Part shown: positions 43,549 to 50,563 of the stretch, piece by piece
How the letters are laid out: the number at the start of each line of letters is the position of its first letter
How positions within the stretch are numbered: position 1 is the first letter of the stretch
Source of the DNA: Archaeoglobus sp.
GTDB lineage: Archaea; Halobacteriota; Archaeoglobi; Archaeoglobales; Archaeoglobaceae
DNA: 59,459 nucleotides
Assembly: GCF_017656475.1 (NCBI RefSeq)
Contig: NZ_JACDNT010000010.1
Location: 1-59,459, forward strand
Direction: 5' to 3'
Notes under the pieces: model-generated
What the model was told of the DNA's origin: nothing
The model's database searches: none
What the model saw: only the letters and a program-made list of their open reading frames with translations
Program-made: the position numbers and the translations under genes

Positions 43549-43857
43549 ATGGTGAATACATACAGGAGAGGTAGGATTTCAGAAAAGAAAGTCAAAAATA
43601 GGTTAGAACAGCTCGGATGGAAAAACCTCGTGAGGAGTAAAGGCAGTAGAGGTGCTTGGGATTTAAGGGGGCGAACTCCAAGAGGTACTAAAGCCTACAT
43701 CCAAGTTAAAAGCTACTCTTCAAGAGCATCGAAGAAAGAGATAGAAAGGCTAAAGGAGTATGCAAGAAAGCACAAAGGATTGGCAGTTTTAGCGCATTAC
43801 TACGGGAAGGGAAAGATAAAATTTAGGTTCCTGGGTAACTGGGGATTGAAAAGGTGA
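43549..43857 (+). CDS. Small PD-(D/E)XK nuclease, Hjc-like
   Basis: About 102 residues. RRGRISEKKVKNRLEQLGW, then SKGSRGAWDLRGRTPRG and YIQVKS follow the layout of archaeal Holliday-junction-resolvase-like nucleases, with D near residue 38 and Q-V-K as the (E/Q)xK half. It may be a junction resolvase of the element or a small restriction-type nuclease. It leads a compact run with two unknown genes. Confidence 0.65.
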   Translation: MVNTYRRGRISEKKVKNRLEQLGWKNLVRSKGSRGAWDLRGRTPRGTKAYIQVKSYSSRASKKEIERLKEYARKHKGLAVLAHYYGKGKIKFRFLGNWGLKR

Positions 43858-43861
43858 ATCT

Positions 43862-44335
43862 ATGGAAGCAATACTAAACCCAACAGAGGAAGTTGTACTC
43901 AACTTAATCAAAAATACCTGGGAAAAGAGGAGAAAGAAAATCAGTATCGCGGATTTGAGAGAACTCTTAGAAAGAAAAGGGATTAAATTGTCCCATGAGA
44001 AAGTTAGGCTGATTGTAGAATCTCTATGGAGAAAAGGCGAGATATTGATAGATGTTCATGGAAGGGAAAGAATCGTAAGGCCAAACCACGTGATCGTCAA
44101 TTCAAAATCTAAACCACTTGATTTTAGAAATTTCACGATACTAGACAAAGATGGGAAACCAATCCAGAGAATATGGGTTTCTGTCTATAAGGACAAGAAG
44201 GGTCAAGTGTATTTTACGATTTCAGAATCCAAATGGAATGGTTCGTGGAAAACTACAAACAACATAATAATCCCGCCAGAAGCAAAAGAAGAGCTAAGGG
44301 AGGTTGTAAAATTCATCGAGAAATGGATAGAGTAA
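43862..44335 (+). CDS. Unknown protein with N-terminal winged-helix
   Basis: A 157-residue protein not recognised as a family. Residues 1-75 look like a winged helix (ISIADLRELLERKGIKLSHEKVRLIVESLWRKG). The C-terminal 70 residues are beta-rich (IWVSVYKDKKGQVYFTI) with a final helix (AKEELREVVKFIEKW). It follows the nuclease gene by 4 nt and precedes the membrane protein by 10 nt. Confidence 0.5.
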   Translation: MEAILNPTEEVVLNLIKNTWEKRRKKISIADLRELLERKGIKLSHEKVRLIVESLWRKGEILIDVHGRERIVRPNHVIVNSKSKPLDFRNFTILDKDGKPIQRIWVSVYKDKKGQVYFTISESKWNGSWKTTNNIIIPPEAKEELREVVKFIEKWIE

Positions 44336-44345
44336 ACAAGGTAGG

Positions 44346-45563
44346 ATGTTAGGCGATTTATTGAAGTTTTATGTTCTTGAGAGGACAGACAAACAATTGC
44401 TTCAAAAAATTCCATATAGCCTTTTTGGTTTCTTAATTTTATACTGGTTTGGGATTAGCATTTCTATTCCGGTGATTATTTCTTTAATCGTATTGTTTCT
44501 TTCACTATTTGTGCTCTTCACATACCTTTTTAATTCAATGATTTCTTCCGCTCTCGAAAATGCTTTTCTTGATATTAACCTGACTGAACTCAGAGATAAA
44601 ATAATTGCAATCTTTGAGCGCAGATTATCGTTTCTCGATGATAGGAAAGACATAGAACGGAAACTTGTTGCCTTCTATGCTATTGGTGGTCTTTCACTAA
44701 CCGCATTGATGGTCTTGATGGTTTATATGTTTTCCAAAAATTATAAATTTAATGGAAATTTAACTTTACTACTGGCAGTTTCTGTTGTTCTATATATCTT
44801 TTACGATGTGGTGAAATACAACCTCTCTTATGAATACACTGGAAAAGATAGCAAGTCCCCATTTTTAGAAGATATTGCCGAGAAATATTTCATAGAAAAT
44901 TCTTTACGCAAACTACCTGGCAGTAAGTCCTTTTATTCAATCTTTATGACTTTTCTGGCAAGAGTTCTCGGCACTATTACGTTTTTCGAAATACCACCAA
45001 TTAAGTTTGATGTTCTGTTGGTTTATGCGAATGAGAACATTAGAAAATTTATCAAAGAATTAACTGTCGATGAGAATACGCAAACTTATGGCAAAAATAA
45101 TAAAAGAGAAATAGTCCTCAAGTACGCAAATGGTCTTAAACCAAGCGAGTTCTTCGAAGATAAACTTTTCAAACCACCCAGGATAACAGTGCTAAGTGAA
45201 AAATCCCCTATTGAAAATTTTCCTTACCTATTTGATTCTGAATACAATCTAGGAGATAAGAACAAGAATTGCGGCAAGTGGATCATGTATACTCTTAAAG
45301 AGGGGATAAATGGTAGAGTTGTGGGTTACGTAATCATCCAGGCTTTCAAGGGGCTAAAAATAAAAAGGAAATTTAGGAACATTAACAGGCATCCAATTAA
45401 GTTTGAGGGAAAAGCAGAGACCGTATATATGTTCATTTTCATTGGACGGAGAGGTGAAATAGAATATTTCAAAAATGAGGTTGCCCTTAGAACCGCAAAA
45501 TTTGATCCTTCACTGATAGATGTCGAGCCTGACAGTACAAGATATTTTACAACTCACCTCTAA
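44346..45563 (+). CDS. Unknown membrane protein with large cytoplasmic domain
   Basis: A 405-residue protein. Two long hydrophobic segments lie at about residues 28-45 and 45-68, and two more at about 112-130 and 140-160. The rest (about 165-405) is soluble and mixed alpha/beta, with LKRKFRN-type basic stretches. I do not recognise the family. The codons are visibly AT-rich. It ends 17 nt inside the 3' end of hsdS, convergent. Confidence 0.5.
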   Translation: MLGDLLKFYVLERTDKQLLQKIPYSLFGFLILYWFGISISIPVIISLIVLFLSLFVLFTYLFNSMISSALENAFLDINLTELRDKIIAIFERRLSFLDDRKDIERKLVAFYAIGGLSLTALMVLMVYMFSKNYKFNGNLTLLLAVSVVLYIFYDVVKYNLSYEYTGKDSKSPFLEDIAEKYFIENSLRKLPGSKSFYSIFMTFLARVLGTITFFEIPPIKFDVLLVYANENIRKFIKELTVDENTQTYGKNNKREIVLKYANGLKPSEFFEDKLFKPPRITVLSEKSPIENFPYLFDSEYNLGDKNKNCGKWIMYTLKEGINGRVVGYVIIQAFKGLKIKRKFRNINRHPIKFEGKAETVYMFIFIGRRGEIEYFKNEVALRTAKFDPSLIDVEPDSTRYFTTHL

Positions 45564-46797
45564 ACGCCTTACTCAATATTGCCTGCTTCACCAATTCCAG
45601 CTCTTTTTCTGTTTGCTCGTACAATTCTAAAAGTTTTCTCTGCTTCTCTGCGATTTTGTCGAGGTAAGCTGCTATGCGTTTTTGTTCTTCGAGGTCTGGT
45701 TTAGGGACGGGAATTCTTAACATCGGTTTTTGTGATAATTTAGGTCTCGTTGCACCGGTTAAGTATGGTGTAAGATCTGCTAAATTTAAATAATACATTA
45801 GAAATCTAATATTCATTCCGTTGGTGACCTTTAAAACATGTACGTGATTATTTGCCCAAAATTTTCCATTCATAATGTAAGCAGTCGACTCACCAGGTCC
45901 AAAAAATCCCCCATCCTCAGCAACCAATAGAAATTCACCCTCGTGGGTATACCCATTTACATGGTCAATGATACCATTAGCTCCACAATAAGGATACGGT
46001 CCTTTTTTACGATCCTCTTTTTTTACAGGTATTCTGTAATTGTCCCATACCTCTACTACATCTCTCAACCTAACCCATTTCCAGCCTCTCTCATCCGCCC
46101 TCGAAAACACATGATGCAAAGCTGCTTTAAGCAAGTTCTCCGCTTCCTCTCTTGCCTGCCTTCTCAATTCTTTTATCCTGTCAATTTTGCTGAAAAGCTC
46201 CTGGATTTTTGCGACGATGCGTTTTTGTTCTTCGAGGTCTGGTTTGTTGTTTTTGAAAGGAATAGGGACAGGCAATTTAAAGAACGCATTTAAATCAACT
46301 CTCGGTTGCCTCGCACCAGTTAAATTCTTCATTGCGTAATTAACCACATATTGCGTTCTTAAATAGATAGCAAGAAAGTCTCTATAAATCCCATGATCGG
46401 GCAATAGCGGTATAAATTCTGTTGTACAAATACCTTCTCCGTCTGGAGCGTACACTTTGTTTAGGTAAGGTCTAAGTTTTCCATATAGGATATGTTTTGA
46501 ATTAAATCTAAATTTTACACTCTTAATTTCTTTTCCTCGAACAACAACTCTCTGAAGAAGCTTACCAGTGTTTGGCTCCACACAATCCATTGTAACTAAC
46601 CAAAATTCTTGGTCAGGAAAGTCTTGAGGGCTAATCTGGTCCCGGTCTTCGGTGACTATATCTTTTAACTTAGTCCATTTCCAACCTTCTGGCAACTCAT
46701 AAGGTCCTTTAACTCTCTTTACTATTGCTTTATCCATTTTCTCATTTATTTCCATTCTTTCAAGCTCGTCAAAAGTTAATTGCTTCGCTCCGCCCAT
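45547..46797 (-). CDS. hsdS: Type I restriction-modification specificity subunit
   Basis: About 416 residues with two target-recognition domains. Each TRD starts with the family's GWKW motif (LPEGWKWTKLKDIV and GWKWVRLRDVV) and ends in a coiled-coil spacer preceded by EEQKRI (LEEQKRIVAKIQELFSKI and LEEQKRIAAYLDKIAEK). It sets the DNA sequence recognised by HsdM and HsdR. ATG 46797 (MGGAKQLTF) is preferred to 46833 because it follows a GGATAGGA-type site and clears the upstream gene. Last gene of the hsd operon. Confidence 0.92.
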   Translation of the reverse strand: MGGAKQLTFDELERMEINEKMDKAIVKRVKGPYELPEGWKWTKLKDIVTEDRDQISPQDFPDQEFWLVTMDCVEPNTGKLLQRVVVRGKEIKSVKFRFNSKHILYGKLRPYLNKVYAPDGEGICTTEFIPLLPDHGIYRDFLAIYLRTQYVVNYAMKNLTGARQPRVDLNAFFKLPVPIPFKNNKPDLEEQKRIVAKIQELFSKIDRIKELRRQAREEAENLLKAALHHVFSRADERGWKWVRLRDVVEVWDNYRIPVKKEDRKKGPYPYCGANGIIDHVNGYTHEGEFLLVAEDGGFFGPGESTAYIMNGKFWANNHVHVLKVTNGMNIRFLMYYLNLADLTPYLTGATRPKLSQKPMLRIPVPKPDLEEQKRIAAYLDKIAEKQRKLLELYEQTEKELELVKQAILSKAFRGEL

Positions 46798-46801
46798 CCT
46801 A

Positions 46802-47995
46802 TCACAACCCGAGATGACCTTGACCTTTAACACTCCTCAGAGCTCTAAGGAGAGTCGCTTTCTCCCTAATGTAGTCTTCTGTCTCACTATGTAAGATAAA
46901 CTCTCTCGAAGCTTCAAATTCCCTTTCACTGGCTAAAAACTCGTGGACTCGTGAGATTGCATTCAAAACTTTAATTTTTTCCTTATCACCTTGTGCTTCC
47001 CTGTAGTTTTCAAGAATTTCTCTGATTTCTTTACTTCTGTCGAAATATCTTGATATTTCGTCTATCCAATTGCTTGAACGCATGAATTCACGAAGAGTGG
47101 GTACTCTTAACTCTTCTTGATCAAAAATTCTCAGCTTTTCTTCTATCGGTTTTTTACGCTTCGTGGTCTTTTTTGTGGATGTTTCTGAATCTTTTTTCTT
47201 TTTCCTCCCAAAAATCCTAATAGTCTCTAAAGAGGTTACATCCCCCAATACAAATTCGTTGAGATGGATATTTGAGACGTCGTTAAGATCTTCTTCATAT
47301 CTCTTTACATCCAGCATAATAATACACAAATCTGCCTCCTTTAGAATCTCCCAAGCTAAATCGTAGCTCGCCAGAGCTTCTCTAACAGGTCGATGAATGA
47401 TTCCAAAGAAGTTTAATTCGCCAGTCGTGCTAACTTCTTTCACGTATCTAAAGATGGGTTCAAGTTCCTTAGGTTCCTCCTTAATGTCTATAACAGGAAT
47501 GATTTCGTAACCCTCACCCAAATCGTTTTTGTGTTTCTCGATTATAGTCAGAAATTCTCGTGCTGGCAACTTTAACCATGGGATAGATACGTGTCTAAAC
47601 CCTGCCTCAATTTGTGCCCGTACGATTAATCTGATGTATTTCTCTTTATTAAAATCTGCAATTAATGCAGACTCATAAGGCTGAAGGAATGGCAAGACGA
47701 ATTCAGAATGTTGCATCCTGATCCTATATTCTTCAAGAAACTTAATTAAACTTGAAAGATATTTATTACTTCCCAAAACCTTCTCCCTGATTTCTTTAAG
47801 CGTAAACTTCCTGTGGATGACAGAAAAATCTGAATGTAACAAGACATCTTCAGGAATGTTGTTTTTAGCGTTTAGTTCTTGGTGGGTTATAGCTCTGTAT
47901 GGCGTTTTAATGGTCTTACCTTTCACTTTAATCCTTAACGTTCTGGTTGAGTAAAGGCCAGCTTTTTCGTCTACGTTCTCAACTGATACTTTCAT
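46802..47995 (-). CDS. Unrecognised 397-residue protein inside the hsd operon
   Basis: I cannot assign a family with confidence. The first half is alpha/beta with repeated strand-helix units (YIRLIVRAQIEAGFRHVSI, IIPVIDIKEEP, ELNFFGIIHRP), which could be a TIM barrel. The opening (GLYSTRTLRIKVKGKTIKTP) faintly recalls the first strands of tRNA-guanine transglycosylases, a base-exchange fold also used in DNA 7-deazaguanine modification. Then come a lysine-rich linker (about 265-290) and a helical tail. It overlaps the gene before it by 4 nt and hsdS starts 4 nt after it, so it is made with the type I enzyme. Confidence 0.45.
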   Translation of the reverse strand: MKVSVENVDEKAGLYSTRTLRIKVKGKTIKTPYRAITHQELNAKNNIPEDVLLHSDFSVIHRKFTLKEIREKVLGSNKYLSSLIKFLEEYRIRMQHSEFVLPFLQPYESALIADFNKEKYIRLIVRAQIEAGFRHVSIPWLKLPAREFLTIIEKHKNDLGEGYEIIPVIDIKEEPKELEPIFRYVKEVSTTGELNFFGIIHRPVREALASYDLAWEILKEADLCIIMLDVKRYEEDLNDVSNIHLNEFVLGDVTSLETIRIFGRKKKKDSETSTKKTTKRKKPIEEKLRIFDQEELRVPTLREFMRSSNWIDEISRYFDRSKEIREILENYREAQGDKEKIKVLNAISRVHEFLASEREFEASREFILHSETEDYIREKATLLRALRSVKGQGHLGL

Positions 47996-48567
47996 CCTTT
48001 ACCCCTTCCCCACTTTATATCCTTATATTTGTCTTTTATCTTTGATTTTTCTTTAAATTCAGGATAATAAGTATACACGTATTTCAAAATGCCATCTGTT
48101 CCCATCTGATCCCAAGCAATTCTATGGTTCTCTATCTCCTTCTTTAAGTTCTCATTAAGTTTTTTCCATTTCTCTTCAATTTCACGGATTCCTTGCTCTG
48201 TTATTATGAATCTCTCTTTCCTTGTGTTTTTCTTTCCTTCAATCTTTATATAGCCTGCAAATGCGAGGTCCTCTGCTACTTTAGCCACAGTAAAGCTATA
48301 AGGTCCGTAATGGTAAGGCACAAACTTTGGATTCTGAATTTTTAGGTTGTATTTCTTCAAAATTTCTTCAAACAGTAAAAACACTTGTTTCATAAGCATA
48401 GTTCTGCCGTATATCGGTTTAGTCTTCCTTGCATAAAGTAATAGTAGTATCAAATCTCTCACAAGCAAATCAGGACTTTCTCTTTTTTCGGCTATGGCAA
48501 TTGCCTCTTTGTATGGTAGTATTTCCGTTCCGTCGCTTAATTTCAAAACTTTTTGCTTCTCGATCAT
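47992..48567 (-). CDS. Panacea (DUF4065/SocA)-like protein inside the hsd operon
   Basis: A 191-residue helical protein. TMLMKQVFLLFEEILKK, FVPYHYGPYSFTVAKVAEDL and a KERFIITEQGIREIEE wing follow the pattern of the Panacea domain found in SocA-type antitoxins (Leu-rich helix, then Y-G-P, then a winged-helix-like end). Panacea proteins neutralise diverse toxins encoded next to them. The 4-nt overlaps on both sides make it an integral part of the operon. The assignment is by eye and only moderate. Confidence 0.5.
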   Translation of the reverse strand: MIEKQKVLKLSDGTEILPYKEAIAIAEKRESPDLLVRDLILLLLYARKTKPIYGRTMLMKQVFLLFEEILKKYNLKIQNPKFVPYHYGPYSFTVAKVAEDLAFAGYIKIEGKKNTRKERFIITEQGIREIEEKWKKLNENLKKEIENHRIAWDQMGTDGILKYVYTYYPEFKEKSKIKDKYKDIKWGRGKG

Positions 48568-49040
48568 TCTATCACCACTTTATCAGCATTCAAAGCTAAA
48601 TATTTTCCTCTATAATCTGGATCTGAACCGGTATATTTTTCACACGAAATGAAATATCTCTTATTTGAATATAAAATAACAATATATATTAAATTTCTGG
48701 AATTTTCCGGCTGAGCAATCCCTATAACATAGTCAGTCAACTCATTTGGAGGTAAGCCAAATGCTACAATAGAATCTATGACGTCAGTAGTTAAAAGAAC
48801 GTGATTATTGAGAAAATAATCAACAAACGCCTTATCTGTCTCCATTGCAAATAAGTAATACCTTCGATTACAAAGTAAACAATTAACCAAGGGTGTAGGA
48901 CTGACTACCTGGAATCTTTGTCGGTTTCGAGAGATTAATCCTCTCAATGAAAATCCGGTTTGGGCACTTTCTTGCAATTCTCTCAAAATGCTTGGTCTAG
49001 GATTTCCACAGAATATGCAGCTTATATTCTGTTCATTCAA
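48564..49040 (-). CDS. Unknown zinc-ribbon-like protein inside the hsd operon
   Basis: A 158-residue protein. Two C-x2-C pairs (CIFCGN near residue 8 and CLLCNRR near residue 55) suggest one zinc ribbon with a long insert. The C-terminal 90 residues are alpha/beta (VIDSIVAFGLPPNEL, IYIVILYSNKRYF). No family recognised. It directly follows hsdM with a 4-nt overlap. Confidence 0.5.
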   Translation of the reverse strand: MNEQNISCIFCGNPRPSILRELQESAQTGFSLRGLISRNRQRFQVVSPTPLVNCLLCNRRYYLFAMETDKAFVDYFLNNHVLLTTDVIDSIVAFGLPPNELTDYVIGIAQPENSRNLIYIVILYSNKRYFISCEKYTGSDPDYRGKYLALNADKVVIE

Positions 49041-50563
49041 GGTTTGCCACCACCGAGAGCGTGTTTTAATTCCTCAAGCAAAACATTAATCTCCTTCTCT
49101 TTCTCCGCTATACTCTCCACAATCTCAATCGGTTCTGGGTAACTTATCTCCTCCTTTCTATTTGGATTCCTCGCCGTCATGTCGTAGTCATTTTCAATTA
49201 TCTCTTCAACTGGTACAACCCAAGACCATTCACCGATCTCCCTCTTCTTCCAAGCTTCGTAAACAACAGCCAAATCTTCGTCCGTTACGGGATTAGCTTT
49301 GGTGTACTTCTTTTTCAAAACAACTTCAGAGTAACCGGCAAAATCGAAGTACCAGATTTCCTTTGTTGGTCCATCTCTTGTGAAAAAGACGAGATTCGTT
49401 TTGGGTCCTTGACCTGAAGCTGTAACATTTGCAAAAACTCCTGAAGGGAGACTTATTATTGTGTGAACGTTGTAATTTTCAAGAAGATCTCTTTTGGTGT
49501 TAACGAAAGCTTTCTCGCTTGTGTTAAACAGAATACCTTCCGGAACAACTATTCCGCATCTACCACCTTTCTTAAGCTTCCTCATCACGTACTGCAAAGC
49601 CAAAATTTCTGTTTTGCTCGAAGGGTAGGGAAAGTTTTGCCTTATATGCTTCCCCTCCTTCCCTCCAAATGGAGGATTCGTCAAGATCACTTCAAATCTC
49701 TCAGCTTCGGGAACGCTTCTTATGTTCTCCTCAAGCGTATTCTTCCTTACAATGTTCGGATGGAGCAATCCATGGACAATACAGTTCATTACCCCGAAAA
49801 GATACGGCAAAGGTTTCTTTTCCTGTCCGTAGAATGTCTTGTACTGCAAAAGCTCGTAATCTTCTATGGTCAGCTCTTTTGATTCTAACATACGCTTGTA
49901 CGATTCAACTAAGAACCCGCCAGAACCGCAGAAGGGATCGAAAACTCTCTCACCAATAGCAGGATCTACAATTTTAACCATAAGTCTTACAACTGGACGA
50001 GGAGTGTAGAACTCTCCAGCAACTCCGCCTTCTTTTCCAAGCCTCAAAAGTAGTTCCTCGTAAACCTGAGACAAGACATGAGAGTCTTCAGCTTTGTTGA
50101 AATCAATCTCATCGAGAATAGATATAACATCTCTCAAGTTGTAAGGTGATTTCATTCTATTTCCAGTTATTTCCTGAAATATCGATGCTATTCTTTCTTT
50201 TTCTGGTGTGCCTTTTAAAGATCTCAGATAGGGAAAGAGTTTTCTGTTAATAAAAGCTATAAGAATGTGCTCGTTACTCGCTCTCAACTCATTAAGCTCC
50301 TCTTCGGAAAAATATTCTTCAAGCTCTTTGTCTGACTTATTAGCCCATGCCGACCATCTAAACTTTGGATCTATTATCGGCTCGTAATCCCTTCCTTCGA
50401 ATTTAGCTTCGTCCTCAAACCTCTTCTCAAGATCCTCGAAAACTTTCAGGAAAATCATCCATGAGAGTTGCTCCATGTATTCAAGAACGCCCGTTGTGCC
50501 ATCATCTCTCCTCATAATATCGCATGCATGCCAGATTTTGTTTGCCAGATCCCTTCTATTCAT
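49037..50563 (-). CDS. hsdM: Type I restriction-modification methyltransferase subunit
   Basis: A 508-residue N6-adenine methyltransferase. An N-terminal helical HsdM domain is followed by the SAM motif DPFCGSGGFLVE at about residue 215 and the catalytic NPPF at about residue 290. It methylates the recognition site with HsdS. It overlaps hsdR by 4 nt upstream and the zinc-ribbon gene by 4 nt downstream. Confidence 0.95.
   Translation of the reverse strand: MNRRDLANKIWHACDIMRRDDGTTGVLEYMEQLSWMIFLKVFEDLEKRFEDEAKFEGRDYEPIIDPKFRWSAWANKSDKELEEYFSEEELNELRASNEHILIAFINRKLFPYLRSLKGTPEKERIASIFQEITGNRMKSPYNLRDVISILDEIDFNKAEDSHVLSQVYEELLLRLGKEGGVAGEFYTPRPVVRLMVKIVDPAIGERVFDPFCGSGGFLVESYKRMLESKELTIEDYELLQYKTFYGQEKKPLPYLFGVMNCIVHGLLHPNIVRKNTLEENIRSVPEAERFEVILTNPPFGGKEGKHIRQNFPYPSSKTEILALQYVMRKLKKGGRCGIVVPEGILFNTSEKAFVNTKRDLLENYNVHTIISLPSGVFANVTASGQGPKTNLVFFTRDGPTKEIWYFDFAGYSEVVLKKKYTKANPVTDEDLAVVYEAWKKREIGEWSWVVPVEEIIENDYDMTARNPNRKEEISYPEPIEIVESIAEKEKEINVLLEELKHALGGGKP

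Noticed and set aside
43105-48969. Short matching sequences at 43105-43125 and 48949-48969 (CCTCTCAAyGAAAATCC) as a repeat
   Set aside because: Only about 20 bp with two mismatches, lying in different genes and frames; probably chance.
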